Source of the DNA: Flavobacteriaceae bacterium
GTDB taxonomy: Bacteria > Bacteroidota > Bacteroidia > Flavobacteriales > Flavobacteriaceae
Assembly: GCA_030683815.1 (NCBI GenBank)
Contig: JAUXPJ010000012.1
Location: forward strand, 1-64,000
DNA: 64,000 nt
Reading direction: 5' to 3'
Position numbers and translations under genes: made by a program. Under the pieces are notes generated by a model. It made no database searches, was not told the origin of the DNA, and saw only the letters and a list, made by a program, of their open reading frames with translations. Shown here one piece after another: positions 44,690 to 55,000 of the stretch; the stretch's first letter is position 1; each line of letters begins with the position of its first letter.

Positions 44690-45970
44690 ATGTTAATCAC
44701 AGCAAATAATCCAAATCGAAAATCGTGGATTCCCGTTAAACCCAATTCTGATTTTCCTATTCAAAATATCCCTTTCGGAGTCTTTATAACCAAAGATGAT
44801 GTTGTTACTGTTGGCACTCGTATAGGAGATTATGCTATTGATTTAGGAGCTTTACATCAATTGGGTTATTTTCAAGAAATTGATTTAACCGATGATATCT
44901 TTTTACAAGATACCCTCAACGATTTTATTTCTGATGGAAGAAAAACATGGCGAAAAGTAAGAAATAGAATTGCTGATATTTTTGACATTAATAATTTTTT
45001 ACTTCAGCATAATGAAAATCATCGTGAAAAAGTGTTGTTTGATATGAAAGATGTTGAAATGCAATTACCTGTTAATATTGGTGATTATACCGATTTTTAC
45101 TCCAGTAAATACCACGCTACCAATGTGGAAACCTTATTAAAAGGCATTGACAAATCAAAATCAGCCAATTGGCTGCATATGCCGGTTGCATATCACGGAC
45201 GCTCTTCTTCCATCGTTGTTTCAGGAACTCCTATCAGAAGACCTAAAGGTCAGACCGTTATTGAAAATGACTTTACTCCTATTTTTGGACCATCTCATAT
45301 GCTTGATTTTGAATTAGAGATTGCTTTTATTACAACTGATGCCAATAAATTGGGTGATAGTATTAGCGTAAAAGATGCTGAAGAAAATATTTTTGGATTA
45401 GTTTTATTAAACGATTGGACAGCGCGTGATATACAAAAGTGGGAATTTGAACCATTGGGTCCTTTTTTATCAAAAAACTTTGCTTCTACCATTTCTCCTT
45501 GGATTGTAACTTTAGACGCTTTAGAACCTTTTAGAGTTGAAAGTCAAATTCAAGATCCTAAACCGCTTCATTATTTACAACAAGAAGGTAAAAAAACGAT
45601 AGATATCAATTTACAAGTATCATTAAAACCTGATAAAGGTTTAGAAACTGTAATTTCTAATTCTAATTTCAAATATCAATATTGGACCATGTCACAACAA
45701 TTAGCACATCATACAGTAAATGGCTGTAATGTTCGTTCCGGTGATTTCTTTGGCAGTGGAACCGTTTCCGGAAATAAACCTGACAGTTATGGCTCTATGA
45801 TTGAATTAACTTGGGCAGGTACAAAACCTATTATATTAAATGATGGTTCCAATCGGAAATTTATTGATGATTTTGATACTGTTATCATGAAAGGTTATTG
45901 TTCCAATAATCAAGTTAGAATTGGATTTGGTGAATGTAAAGGAAAAGTATTTCCGCCGAAAAAGAATTAA
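44690..45970 (+). CDS. fahA: Fumarylacetoacetase
   Basis: 426 residues. It hydrolyses 4-fumarylacetoacetate to fumarate and acetoacetate, the last step of tyrosine catabolism. The FAH N-terminal domain (PNSDFPIQNIPFGVF) and the catalytic domain (DFYSSKYHATNVETL, MPVAYHGRSSSIVVSG, LDFELEIAFI, NDWTARDIQKWEFEPLGPFLSKNFASTISPW, GSGTVSGNKPDSYGSMIEL) are complete. No other tyrosine-degradation genes lie in the window. The following lipoprotein gene starts 14 bp later. Confidence 0.96.
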   Translation: MLITANNPNRKSWIPVKPNSDFPIQNIPFGVFITKDDVVTVGTRIGDYAIDLGALHQLGYFQEIDLTDDIFLQDTLNDFISDGRKTWRKVRNRIADIFDINNFLLQHNENHREKVLFDMKDVEMQLPVNIGDYTDFYSSKYHATNVETLLKGIDKSKSANWLHMPVAYHGRSSSIVVSGTPIRRPKGQTVIENDFTPIFGPSHMLDFELEIAFITTDANKLGDSISVKDAEENIFGLVLLNDWTARDIQKWEFEPLGPFLSKNFASTISPWIVTLDALEPFRVESQIQDPKPLHYLQQEGKKTIDINLQVSLKPDKGLETVISNSNFKYQYWTMSQQLAHHTVNGCNVRSGDFFGSGTVSGNKPDSYGSMIELTWAGTKPIILNDGSNRKFIDDFDTVIMKGYCSNNQVRIGFGECKGKVFPPKKN

Positions 45971-45984
45971 ACAAATAATTTATC

Positions 45985-47169
45985 ATGTATCGCAGCTTCT
46001 TAATTATTACTGGTTTATTAATAAGTATCACCAGTTGTAGCGGCGTAAAAAAAACGCAATCTGAACTTCACGCCGGTAACTATGACAAAGCCATTGATGT
46101 TGCTGTCTATAATTTAAAAACCAATAAAAACAAAAAAAGCAAACAAGATTATGTCGTTTTATTAGAAGAAGCTTTTGTAAAAGCGGTAGAACGTGATGAA
46201 AATCGTTTAAAACTATTGAAAGGAGACACCAATCCCGTTTATAGTCAAGAGATTTTCGATATTTATATAAATTTAGATCAACGGCAAGAAAAAATAAGAC
46301 CTTTGCTCCCCTTAAAAATAGTGAACAGTAACCGAAATGCAAAATTTGTATTTAAAGATTATTCTTCAGAAATAATTCAATCTAAAAAACAGTTAACCGG
46401 CTATTTATACAGCAATTCTTTACGGCTTTTGGCTTCTAACCAAAAAGAAAATGCACGTTTGGCTTATCAGGACTTATTTTATTTAAATAAAATAAATCCC
46501 AATTTTAAGGATGTTTCTCAATTACTGGAAGAGGCTCATTTTAAAGGAACTAATTTTATTTTTGTTCAGTTGATGAATGATACTCCATTTGCAATTCCGC
46601 ATCGATTAGAAGATGATTTATTGAATTTTAATACCTACGGATTAAACGATTTTTGGACGGTTTATCACCGTCAAAAAACTGAAAATATTCTGTATAATAT
46701 GCAGTTATTAATTCGTTTCACATCCATAGAAGTGAGTCCTGAGCAACTAAAAGAACGAATTATAATCAAAGAAAAAGAGGTGAAAGACGGATTTACCTAC
46801 CTGAAAGATAAAAACGGAAATGTAAAAAAAGACAGTTTGGGCAATGATATTAAGATGGATAAATTTAAAACTGTCAGAAGTACGGTTATTGAAATTACTC
46901 AGTTCAAAACCGCTAAAGTAGTGGCTAAAGTTGATTATTTTGATACGAGAAATCAACAACTCATCAACTCGTTTCCGGTAGCTTCTGAATTTATTTTTAA
47001 ACATCAATTTGCCACTTTTAAAGGCGATAAACGAGCACTGGAAAGTCCTTACATCGATTGGATTAACAGGAAATTTATTCCTTTTCCTTCCAGTGAACAA
47101 ATGATTTTTGATACAGGAGAAGATTTAAAACAGAAAATTAAAGCAATTCTAAAAAACCAAAATTTTTAG
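45985..47169 (+). CDS. Conserved hypothetical lipoprotein
   Basis: 394 residues. A type II signal peptide has lipobox SITSC (Cys near 18). A helical, TPR-like N-terminal half (SELHAGNYDKAIDVAVYNLKTNKNKKSKQDYVVLLEEAF) is followed by a beta-rich C-terminal domain. I recall similar lipoproteins of this length in Flavobacteriaceae but no assigned function. Confidence 0.8.
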   Translation: MYRSFLIITGLLISITSCSGVKKTQSELHAGNYDKAIDVAVYNLKTNKNKKSKQDYVVLLEEAFVKAVERDENRLKLLKGDTNPVYSQEIFDIYINLDQRQEKIRPLLPLKIVNSNRNAKFVFKDYSSEIIQSKKQLTGYLYSNSLRLLASNQKENARLAYQDLFYLNKINPNFKDVSQLLEEAHFKGTNFIFVQLMNDTPFAIPHRLEDDLLNFNTYGLNDFWTVYHRQKTENILYNMQLLIRFTSIEVSPEQLKERIIIKEKEVKDGFTYLKDKNGNVKKDSLGNDIKMDKFKTVRSTVIEITQFKTAKVVAKVDYFDTRNQQLINSFPVASEFIFKHQFATFKGDKRALESPYIDWINRKFIPFPSSEQMIFDTGEDLKQKIKAILKNQNF

Positions 47170-47200
47170 AAAAAATCTGCTTATTGAGAATTTTTAAAAT

Positions 47201-47575
47201 TTAATTAATTGTTATTTCTAAAATATCGTAGTGCGAAGCATGAGTTTTCACTTTTCCATTTTCTAACACAATTATTTGTGGTGATTGATGCGTTATTTGA
47301 AATCGTTCTGCAATTTCACTAGAAACAGCCCGATAATTTAATAAGTCTAATAAATAGAATTCAATTCTATCAACTTTATCTTGATACTTCTTTTCAAACC
47401 GACTCAATACACTTGAGCTAATTCCACAGCGGGAGCTATGTTTGAAAATCACTGTTGTTTTGTCGTTAGTTTGTTGAATTTCATCTAATGGAGTCACATC
47501 ATTTAGTGAAATCCATGGAAAATCATTCTTTCCACTATTTTGTTTAATCTCTGAAAAAATATCAAATAAACCCAT
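47201..47575 (-). CDS. ytxJ: Bacillithiol-system redox protein YtxJ
   Basis: A thioredoxin-fold protein of about 124 residues. The active-site region is FKHSSRCGISSSVLSRFE (single redox Cys near 50), followed by YLLDLLNYRAVSSEIAERF and the cis-Pro segment QITHQSPQIIVLENG. YtxJ is a monothiol bacilliredoxin-like protein in bacillithiol-making organisms, including many Bacteroidota. I prefer the start MGLFDIF at 47575; an ATG at 47599 would add eight residues. Confidence 0.88.
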   Translation of the reverse strand: MGLFDIFSEIKQNSGKNDFPWISLNDVTPLDEIQQTNDKTTVIFKHSSRCGISSSVLSRFEKKYQDKVDRIEFYLLDLLNYRAVSSEIAERFQITHQSPQIIVLENGKVKTHASHYDILEITIN

Positions 47576-47708
47576 ACTCCTATTGTTAAATTGCGACATA
47601 ATGTCTTTAATATTAATTACTAAGCGTCAAATTGTCTGTAAAATCATCAGAATCTCCATTGGAATACAATTTGAACGTTAAAAGTAAAAATATAAAAAGA
47701 AAAAACCG

Positions 47709-50300
47709 ATGAATTTAAACAATTTTACCATCAAAAGTCAGGAAGCGGTGCAGCAGGCACAGCAAATTGCGCAAGGTTTGGAGCATCAACAAATTGAAAA
47801 CGCCCACATTTTAAAAGGAATTATAGAAGTAGATGAAAATGTAACACCCTTTTTAATACAAAAGTTAGGAGTTAATTTTGAGCTTTTAAAAACGACCGTT
47901 GATCATATATTAAAAGGATTTGCAAAAGTATCCGGTGGTGAGCAAATACTCTCTCCTACGGCTTCTACTACCTTAATGGAAGCAACCAATTTGGCTAAAA
48001 AAATGAAAGATGAATATGTTTCAATTGAGCATTTATTGTTGGCTTTACTGAAATCTAAAGAGGCAATTGGACAGGTTTTAAGAGATAACGGAATTACAGA
48101 AATCAACCTCAATACAGCCATTCAAGAACTCCGAAAAGGAAGTAAAGTAACTTCACAAAGCGCTGAAGAAACTTATAATTCACTTAATAAATACGCTAAA
48201 AACCTGAATCAGTCAGCCAATGAAGGAAAATTAGATCCGGTAATTGGAAGAGATGAAGAAATCCGTAGAATTTTACAAATTCTCTCTAGAAGAACAAAAA
48301 ACAACCCCATTTTGGTTGGAGAACCCGGAACCGGTAAAACTGCCATAGCAGAAGGATTGGCACATCGTATTGTTAAAGGAGATGTTCCGGAAAATCTTCA
48401 GGATAAAGTGATTTATTCTTTGGATATGGGAGCACTGATTGCCGGAGCAAAATACAAAGGTGAATTTGAAGAACGTCTAAAATCCGTTGTAAAAGAGGTC
48501 ATTTCAGCAGAAGGTCAAATTGTATTATTTATCGATGAAATTCATACACTGGTTGGAGCAGGTGGCGGACAAGGAGCTATGGATGCCGCTAATATTTTAA
48601 AACCGGCCTTAGCTCGTGGCGAATTGCGTGCTATCGGCGCTACGACTTTAGATGAATATCAAAAATATTTTGAAAAAGACAAAGCCTTGGAAAGACGTTT
48701 CCAAAAAGTGATGGTGGAAGAACCCGATATAGAAAGTGCTATTTCTATTTTGCGTGGAATCAAAGAAAAATATGAAACACATCATCATGTTCAAATAAAA
48801 GACAATGCCATCATCGCTGCGGTTGAACTTTCTAATCGGTATATTACCAACCGATTTTTACCCGATAAAGCCATTGATTTAATGGATGAAGCATCCGCTA
48901 AACTTCGGATGGAAATGAATTCTAAGCCCGAAGAATTGGATGTGCTGGATCGAAAAATCATGCAGTTAGAAATTGAAATTGAAGCGATTAAAAGAGAAAA
49001 TGATGCTAAAAAATTAGATTCACTAAAAAAAGAATTGGCAGAATTGAAGAGCAATCGCGATGCATTTTCAGGCAAATGGAAATTAGAAAAAGAAGTAGTT
49101 GATGCCATTCAAAATACCAAAGAACAAATAGAAAATTTAAAGTTAGAAGCAGATCGAGCTGAACGCGAAGGAAATTATGGACTTGTGGCAGAAATTCGCT
49201 ATGGAAAAATCAAAGAACAAGAAAGTAAACTTCAGCAATTGCAAAAAAAATTGACAGAATCACCACATAAATCGATGATCAAAGAAGAAGTTACTTATGA
49301 AGATATTGCCGAAGTTGTAGCCAAATGGACGGGAATTCCAATTCAAAAAATGCTGCAAAGTGATCGAGACAAATTACTTCATTTAGAAGATGAACTACAC
49401 AAACGAGTTGTGGGACAAGAAGAAGCAATTCAAGCAGTTGCCGATGCGGTTCGTCGTTCCAAAGCCGGATTGCAAGACACTAAAAAACCATTAGGAACCT
49501 TCCTTTTTTTGGGAACAACCGGTGTTGGAAAAACAGAATTAGCCAAAGCCTTGGCGATTTATTTGTTTAATGATGAAAATTCTTTGACTAGAATTGATAT
49601 GAGTGAATACCAAGAACGTCATGCGGTAAGTCGTTTAGTCGGTGCACCTCCCGGTTATATTGGGTATGAAGAAAGCGGACAATTAACAGAAGCTGTACGC
49701 AGAAAACCGTATTCGGTGATACTTTTAGACGAAATTGAAAAAGCACATCCCGATACTTTTAATGTTTTGTTACAAGTGCTGGATGAAGGTCGTTTAACTG
49801 ATAATAAAGGTCGTGTAGCCGATTTTAAGAACACCATTATTATTATGACTTCCAATATTGGGTCGCATATTATTCAAGAAAAGTTTGAAAATCTAAAAAT
49901 GGCCGAACGCGATACAGTTACTGAATTTACCAAATTAGAAGTATTGAGTTTACTGAAACAAACCGTTAGACCTGAATTTATCAATCGGATTGATGAAATT
50001 ATCATGTTTACGCCTTTGAATGAAGAAGAAATCAGAGAAATAGTTCAACTTCAATTAAAAAGGGTTTCAAAAATATTATCAGAAAAAAACATCATTTTAG
50101 AAGTTACGGAAGATGCCTTGACAAGTTTGGTTGAAAAGGGATTTGACCCTCAATACGGTGCCCGACCGGTAAAACGAGTTATTCAAAAAGAAGTTTTGAA
50201 CGAGCTTTCAAAAGAATTGTTATCAGGAAGAATTCAACCTGAAAGTACTATTATTTTAGATGCTTTTGATGATAAGTTAGTTTTTAGAAACAAAAAATAA
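47709..50300 (+). CDS. clpB: ATP-dependent disaggregase ClpB
   Basis: 863 residues, full length. The N-terminal Clp_N double repeat covers about 1-145. AAA+ domain 1 has Walker [14 protein letters not shown] (near 205) and [14 protein letters not shown]. The middle coiled-coil domain (about 400-535) distinguishes ClpB from ClpA/C. AAA+ domain 2 has [14 protein letters not shown] (near 605) and [13 protein letters not shown], and [13 protein letters not shown] closes the protein. It works with DnaK to rescue aggregated proteins, so it joins Hsp20 in proteostasis. No ClpP-binding loop is expected or seen. I see no heat-shock operator in the short upstream gap. Confidence 0.98.
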   Translation: MNLNNFTIKSQEAVQQAQQIAQGLEHQQIENAHILKGIIEVDENVTPFLIQKLGVNFELLKTTVDHILKGFAKVSGGEQILSPTASTTLMEATNLAKKMKDEYVSIEHLLLALLKSKEAIGQVLRDNGITEINLNTAIQELRKGSKVTSQSAEETYNSLNKYAKNLNQSANEGKLDPVIGRDEEIRRILQILSRRTKNNPILVGEPGTGKTAIAEGLAHRIVKGDVPENLQDKVIYSLDMGALIAGAKYKGEFEERLKSVVKEVISAEGQIVLFIDEIHTLVGAGGGQGAMDAANILKPALARGELRAIGATTLDEYQKYFEKDKALERRFQKVMVEEPDIESAISILRGIKEKYETHHHVQIKDNAIIAAVELSNRYITNRFLPDKAIDLMDEASAKLRMEMNSKPEELDVLDRKIMQLEIEIEAIKRENDAKKLDSLKKELAELKSNRDAFSGKWKLEKEVVDAIQNTKEQIENLKLEADRAEREGNYGLVAEIRYGKIKEQESKLQQLQKKLTESPHKSMIKEEVTYEDIAEVVAKWTGIPIQKMLQSDRDKLLHLEDELHKRVVGQEEAIQAVADAVRRSKAGLQDTKKPLGTFLFLGTTGVGKTELAKALAIYLFNDENSLTRIDMSEYQERHAVSRLVGAPPGYIGYEESGQLTEAVRRKPYSVILLDEIEKAHPDTFNVLLQVLDEGRLTDNKGRVADFKNTIIIMTSNIGSHIIQEKFENLKMAERDTVTEFTKLEVLSLLKQTVRPEFINRIDEIIMFTPLNEEEIREIVQLQLKRVSKILSEKNIILEVTEDALTSLVEKGFDPQYGARPVKRVIQKEVLNELSKELLSGRIQPESTIILDAFDDKLVFRNKK

Positions 50301-50345
50301 AACTGCATTTGGCCGTTTTTTTGTTTCTTTATAAAAAATTATCCA

Positions 50346-50855
50346 ATGCAGAAAATTATTTTATCATTGCCGTTTTTAATAATGATGACAACTATTTCAG
50401 CTCAAGAATCCGATTTAAAAACAACCACTTATTTTCTTATCAGGCATGCAGAAAAAGTGAGAAGTGATGCTAAAAATCTCAATCCGGATTTAGATGAAAG
50501 AGGAATTCAAAGAGCTCAAAAGTGGAAAGATATTTTTCAATTTATTGATTTTCAATATATTTACTCCACTAATTTCACCAGAACTATTAAAACTGTTGAA
50601 CCAATTGCCCTAGAAAAAAATATAGAAATTTCCATGTATCATCCGACTAAAATAGATTTTGAATTGTTTAAGAATAAAACTCTAGGTAAAAATATATTGA
50701 TAGTCGGACACAGCAATTCCATTCCGCAGTTTGTAAATGTATTAATCAATCAAGAAAAATATAAAGAAGTTGATGATACCGAATTTTCCCATTTGTACAT
50801 CATCACCATCAAAGGAAATCAGATTTCTGATCATTTGCTATACATCGATTTTTAA
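50346..50855 (+). CDS. Exported histidine-phosphatase-family protein
   Basis: 169 residues with a signal peptide ending near TISAQ (residue 19). The catalytic motif FLIRHAEKV has RHA instead of the usual RHG, which is common in SixA/PhoE-like relatives. The second histidine is in ILIVGHSNSIPQFV. An Arg in FTRTIKTVEP completes the phosphate pocket. The substrate is unknown; it is probably periplasmic. Confidence 0.88.
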   Translation: MQKIILSLPFLIMMTTISAQESDLKTTTYFLIRHAEKVRSDAKNLNPDLDERGIQRAQKWKDIFQFIDFQYIYSTNFTRTIKTVEPIALEKNIEISMYHPTKIDFELFKNKTLGKNILIVGHSNSIPQFVNVLINQEKYKEVDDTEFSHLYIITIKGNQISDHLLYIDF

Positions 50856-50904
50856 TTTTTATTAAATCAATTTTTGAAGTGTTTTCAATACCTTTGCCGG
50901 TGTA

Positions 50905-51360
50905 ATGCAGAAAAAAATCAACATACAAAATAAAAAGGCACGTTTTGAATACGAAATTATTGAAACGTATATAGCCGGTATCAAATTAACGGGAACTGAA
51001 ATAAAATCGATTAGAGAAAGTAAGGCGCGTATTACAGAGAGTTTTTGCGAGTTTAATGAATCGGGTGAATTGTTTGTAATTAATATGTATATCGAAGAAT
51101 ATGCGCATGGAAATTACTACAATCACAAACCCAAAAGTGAGCGTAAATTACTGATGACCAAAAGAGAACTGAAAAAATTACAAAAAGAAGTTCAGAATGT
51201 CGGAATTACGCTCATACCTTTAAAATTATTTCTGACTGAAAAAGGTTGGGCAAAATTGGAAATTGCACTTTGTAGAGGTAAAAAATTATACGATAAACGA
51301 GAAAATTTAAAAGAACGTGATTCTAAAAGAGATTTAGATCGTTTACAAAAAAAATTCTGA
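50905..51360 (+). CDS. smpB: SsrA-binding protein SmpB
   Basis: 151 residues, a tmRNA partner in trans-translation. Typical segments are INIQNKKARFEYEIIETYIAGIKLTGTEIKSIRESKARI, the GNYYNHKPKSERKLLMTKRELKKL centre and the basic C-terminal tail KLYDKRENLKERDSKRDL. The tmRNA gene itself is not in this window. The stop overlaps the start of the next gene (TGATGA). Confidence 0.97.
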   Translation: MQKKINIQNKKARFEYEIIETYIAGIKLTGTEIKSIRESKARITESFCEFNESGELFVINMYIEEYAHGNYYNHKPKSERKLLMTKRELKKLQKEVQNVGITLIPLKLFLTEKGWAKLEIALCRGKKLYDKRENLKERDSKRDLDRLQKKF

Positions 51361-52289
51361 TGAAATTGCTGCCTTTTTTACAGCTTATAAGATGGAAAAA
51401 TCTGGTTATTTTAGCCACTGCCCTACTTGTTATCAAATACGGCTTTATCAATGTTTTTACTGATGAAAGTGCTTTAAATAACCTTCAATTTGTATTATTT
51501 CTTTGCAGTATTTTATTAATTGCGGCGGCCGGTTACATTATCAATGATATTTATGATATTGAAACCGATACAATTAATAAACCGTCCAAGGTATTTATTG
51601 GAACTGTCCTTAGTATCAACCAAGCTTACAACTTTTATTTTTTATTCAATATTATTGGGGTTATTTTGGGATTTTTAGTAGTTAATTTTCTTCAAAAACC
51701 CATATTTTCGAGTATTTACATCATCGGTTCTTTTGTATTGTATTACTACAGCACAACACTTAAAAGAATGCCGGTAATTGGCAATTTTGTTGTAGCATTT
51801 TTTATCAGTTTCACTTTAATTACTTTAGCTTATTTCGATTTAATTTTAGTCCACAATACAGATAACTTAGGATTTCATTATCTGTTATTTGAACTTATTT
51901 TTGAATTCTCTATTTTTGCTTTTATGATTAATTTTATTCGAGAAATAGTTAAAGATTTAGAAGATATAGAAGGAGATAATTATCTACAAATGAAAACTTT
52001 ACCAATACTAATCGGAATTAAATACTCAAAAGTATTTATCGAATTTTTGTCTTTATTATTGATTATTGCATTAACCTATTTTGTAATCAGTTATTTGCAA
52101 TTCAATTCAATTATCTTTTATTATTTTTTAATCTTTATTGCTTTTCCGCTATTTTATTTTTGTATTAAACTGTATTATTCAGAAACCAAATCTGATTTTA
52201 ATTTTTTAAGCAAAATCTTAAAGGTTTGTATGTTATCAGGCATTATCGCGATTATTTTCATTTCTTTATCTATCAAAAATGTTATCTGA
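51360..52289 (+). CDS. UbiA-family prenyltransferase
   Basis: 309 residues with 8-9 membrane helices. The first Asp-rich motif, NDIYDIETD (about 62-70), binds prenyl-diphosphate through magnesium. A second acidic region is KDLEDIEGDN (about 197-206). In this phylum such genes are often annotated as geranylgeranylglycerol-phosphate geranylgeranyltransferase-like, and the acceptor remains uncertain. It overlaps smpB by 1 base and maf by 11 bases, so the three genes are translationally coupled. Confidence 0.87.
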   Translation: MKLLPFLQLIRWKNLVILATALLVIKYGFINVFTDESALNNLQFVLFLCSILLIAAAGYIINDIYDIETDTINKPSKVFIGTVLSINQAYNFYFLFNIIGVILGFLVVNFLQKPIFSSIYIIGSFVLYYYSTTLKRMPVIGNFVVAFFISFTLITLAYFDLILVHNTDNLGFHYLLFELIFEFSIFAFMINFIREIVKDLEDIEGDNYLQMKTLPILIGIKYSKVFIEFLSLLLIIALTYFVISYLQFNSIIFYYFLIFIAFPLFYFCIKLYYSETKSDFNFLSKILKVCMLSGIIAIIFISLSIKNVI

Positions 52290-52860
52290 AAAGTTATCTC
52301 AATATCACATCATTTTAGCATCCGGTTCACCCAGAAGACAACAATTTTTGGAAGAGTTAAATCTTAATTTTACAATTCAGTTAAAAGATACGGATGAAAA
52401 CTATCCTAAACATTTACAAGGAGCTGAAATTGCTGACTATTTAGCGGTATTAAAAGCCAAAGCTTTTCAAAGTGAATTAAAAGAAAATGATTTATTAATT
52501 ACTGCCGATACTATTGTTTGGCTCGATGGAAAATCGTTGGCTAAATCTGAAAATAAAGAAGAAGCTGTTAAAATGCTTCAGGAATTATCGGGTAAAACTC
52601 ATGAAGTCATTTCTGCTTGTTGTATCACAACAATTCAATTTCAAAAGGTTTTTCACGAAGTTACCAAAGTTCATTTTAAAGAATTATCCGACGAAGAAAT
52701 AGAATTTTATGTAACTAATTTTAATCCTTTCGACAAAGCCGGAAGTTACGGAATCCAAGAATGGATTGGTTACAGTGGAATCGAAAAAATTGAAGGAAGC
52801 TTTTTTAATGTGATGGGATTTCCCGTTTTTAAATTTTACAAAGCCCTTCAGGAATTATAA
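52279..52860 (+). CDS. maf: Maf-family nucleoside triphosphate pyrophosphatase
   Basis: 193 residues. The Maf signature LASGSPRRQQFLEEL lies at residues 13-27. TADTIVWLDGK, KAEEAVKMLQELSGKTHEVIS-like and AGSYGIQEWIGYSGIEKIEGSFFNVMGFPV segments follow. Maf proteins hydrolyse modified or canonical NTPs such as dTTP/UTP. The start overlaps the prenyltransferase gene. Confidence 0.94.
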   Translation: MLSEKLSQYHIILASGSPRRQQFLEELNLNFTIQLKDTDENYPKHLQGAEIADYLAVLKAKAFQSELKENDLLITADTIVWLDGKSLAKSENKEEAVKMLQELSGKTHEVISACCITTIQFQKVFHEVTKVHFKELSDEEIEFYVTNFNPFDKAGSYGIQEWIGYSGIEKIEGSFFNVMGFPVFKFYKALQEL

Positions 52861-52900
52861 CATTCCACAATTAATACTTAAATTTGCACACTTTAAAATC

Positions 52901-53006
52901 CTATCCCCGACCCTTTCCAAAGGAAAGGGAGCGTAACAGGATAGTTAAAAAAAGATAAATTAATTTAAACAAAAAGTCCTTCCCTTTGGGAAGGATTTAG
53001 GATGGG
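52901..53006. repeat. REP-like imperfect inverted repeat upstream of the transketolase gene
   Basis: CTATCCCCGACCCTTTCC (from 52901) and GGAAGGATTTAGGATGGG (to 53006) are imperfect inverted copies, and each arm is internally palindromic (CCTTTCCAAAGGAAAGG; CCTTCCCTTTGGGAAGG). It is markedly GC-richer than its surroundings. A TAAATTTG -7 element at 52879-52886 would place the whole repeat in the 5' leader of the transketolase gene. Confidence 0.65.
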
Positions 53007-53035
53007 AAATCAAATAAAAACATCAAATTATCAAA

Positions 53036-53989
53036 ATGAAAAAATACACTTTTACAGAAAAAAAAGATACCCGTTCCGGTTTTGGAGCCGGTTTAGCTGA
53101 ATTGGGAAAAACCAATGAAAATGTAGTGGCTTTATGTGCTGATTTAATTGGTTCTTTAAAAATGGAAGAATTTATTAAAAATAATCCGGAACGTTTTATT
53201 CAAGTTGGAATTGCTGAAGCCAATATGATGTGTATGGCGGCTGGATTAACCATTGGCGGTAAAATTCCGTTTGCCGGAACTTTCGCTAATTTTGCCACTG
53301 GAAGAGTGTATGATCAAATTCGTCAATCCATCGCTTATTCAGAGAAAAATGTAAAAATATGTGCTTCACATGCCGGACTCACTTTAGGCGAAGATGGCGC
53401 TACACATCAAATATTAGAAGATATCGGTTTGATGAAAATGTTACCGGGAATGACCGTTATCAATACCTGTGATTACAATCAAACAAAAGCGGCAACCATT
53501 GCTATTGCTGACCTTGTAGGTCCCGTTTATTTACGATTTGGAAGACCTGTTGTTCCAAACTTTACACCTGCTGATCAAAAATTTGAAATAGGAAAAGCAG
53601 TTCAATTAACAGAAGGAAATGATGTTACAATCGTCGCTACCGGACATTTAGTTTGGGAAGCATTGGTAGCTGCAGAAGAATTAGAGAAACAAGGAATTAG
53701 TGCCGAAGTTATTAATATTCATACCATTAAACCTTTGGATGAAAATGCTATTTTAAACTCTGTTAAAAAAACAGGTTGTATAGTAACTGCTGAAGAGCAT
53801 AATATTTTAGGCGGTTTAGGTGAAAGTATTGCACGAACTTTAGTACAAAATTATATGGTTCCACAAGAATTTGTGGCTGTGAATGATAGTTTTGGAGAAT
53901 CGGGAACTCCGGATCAACTTATGAAAAAGTATGGTTTAACGGATAAAGCAATTGTTGCAGCTGTTAAAAAAGTTATTGCCCGAAAATAA
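53036..53989 (+). CDS. Transketolase, C-terminal subunit
   Basis: 317 residues covering the pyrimidine-binding domain ([47 protein letters not shown]) and the C-terminal transketolase domain ([36 protein letters not shown]). The TPP-binding N-terminal half is a separate protein in organisms with split transketolase and is usually encoded directly upstream. Here Maf and a repeat lie upstream, and no N-terminal partner is in the window. The pair works in the pentose-phosphate pathway. Confidence 0.93.
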   Translation: MKKYTFTEKKDTRSGFGAGLAELGKTNENVVALCADLIGSLKMEEFIKNNPERFIQVGIAEANMMCMAAGLTIGGKIPFAGTFANFATGRVYDQIRQSIAYSEKNVKICASHAGLTLGEDGATHQILEDIGLMKMLPGMTVINTCDYNQTKAATIAIADLVGPVYLRFGRPVVPNFTPADQKFEIGKAVQLTEGNDVTIVATGHLVWEALVAAEELEKQGISAEVINIHTIKPLDENAILNSVKKTGCIVTAEEHNILGGLGESIARTLVQNYMVPQEFVAVNDSFGESGTPDQLMKKYGLTDKAIVAAVKKVIARK

Positions 53990-54086
53990 AAACATAGTTA
54001 TTGCGTTAATAAGTATTACAATTATAGTAAGTTTTGTATTGTTAGTTGGGGGAATTGTGATAGTTGCTGCTGATATAAAAAAATAG
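53976..54086 (+). CDS. Possible 36-residue single-span membrane peptide
   Basis: A TTG-initiated frame overlaps the last 14 bases of the transketolase gene and runs 36 codons to TAG. It encodes MPENKN, then about 23 hydrophobic residues (from [14 protein letters not shown]), then a polar AADIKK end. The hydrophobic-core-plus-charged-tail layout suits a small membrane protein translationally coupled to the gene before it. The non-ATG start and AT-rich context make chance possible. The rest of the gap to 54257 shows nothing else. Confidence 0.35.
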   Translation: MPENKNIVIALISITIIVSFVLLVGGIVIVAADIKK

Positions 54087-54257
54087 TAAGCAACCATAAT
54101 TTTCAAAACAATTTAATTTAATGTGTGAATTATGCAATTTAAACCTAAAATTACATAACTCTTTTCTGAATTATGTAACTTCTTTGTAAGATTAATAACT
54201 GTATCAGTCAAGTCACAGTTTAAAAGTAACTATTATAAACCCTAAATTTAAAATCTT

Positions 54258-54869
54258 ATGAAAAAAAGAATTTTAGTATTATCCATTGCTTTTATAGCAA
54301 CTGTATTTTATGTAAACGCGCAAAGTGGTTTTGGAATAAAAGCCGGATTAAGTTATAACACCAATGGTGAATTAAAAGAATTTGTCAATGAAACCGGAAC
54401 TATTATTGATAATAAAGGAAATGGAAAATCTGGATATAATGTTGGTATTTATGGCAAACTGGATCTGGGTCCAATTTATTTAAGACCGGAATTGGTTTAT
54501 ACAAAAACCACCAGTGAATACACCTTAAATTCAGGGACTGAAGATTATAAAACAGCGAAGTTAGACGTGCCTGTTTTAGTTGGCATTAGACTAATTGGTC
54601 CATTAAATATATTCGCAGGACCCGCATTTCAATATTATTTAGATAACGATTTTAAAGGATTAAAATATGAGAATATTGAAAATGATTTTTCGGTTGGTTT
54701 AAACTTGGGCGCTTCTTTAGAACTTGGAAGATTAGGTATAGATGCCAGATATGAAAGAGGCTTTAGCCAAAATGAAGCAGAATTTACCGGTATTAATCCT
54801 AATGTTTATTATCGATTAGATTCAAGACCAGAACAAATTATATTCAGTTTATCGTATCGACTGAACTAA
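54258..54869 (+). CDS. Outer-membrane beta-barrel protein (porin-family), copy 1
   Basis: 203 residues. The signal peptide ends near VNAQS (residue 21). GFGIKAGLSYN starts an eight-strand barrel of the OMP_b-brl/OmpA-like class, and an aromatic-containing last strand (QIIFSLSYRLN) ends it. It is the first of three tandem paralogues and is followed by its own terminator. It probably sits in the outer membrane; no transport substrate can be assigned. Confidence 0.85.
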   Translation: MKKRILVLSIAFIATVFYVNAQSGFGIKAGLSYNTNGELKEFVNETGTIIDNKGNGKSGYNVGIYGKLDLGPIYLRPELVYTKTTSEYTLNSGTEDYKTAKLDVPVLVGIRLIGPLNIFAGPAFQYYLDNDFKGLKYENIENDFSVGLNLGASLELGRLGIDARYERGFSQNEAEFTGINPNVYYRLDSRPEQIIFSLSYRLN

Positions 54870-54890
54870 ACAACATCCACATTTTCTAAA

Positions 54891-54916
54891 AAATCCCGCA
54901 ATTGCGGGATTTTTTT
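54891..54916 (+). terminator. Rho-independent terminator after barrel gene 1
   Basis: AAATCCCGC pairs with GCGGGATTT around AATT, followed by T residues, 22 bases after the stop. Confidence 0.85.
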
Positions 54917-55000
54917 ATGCTCAAAATACTTCAATTTTATTGATTTATCTTTAAATTTTATTACTTTTATACCAATTAATAAACCCCTTAAATGAAATTT

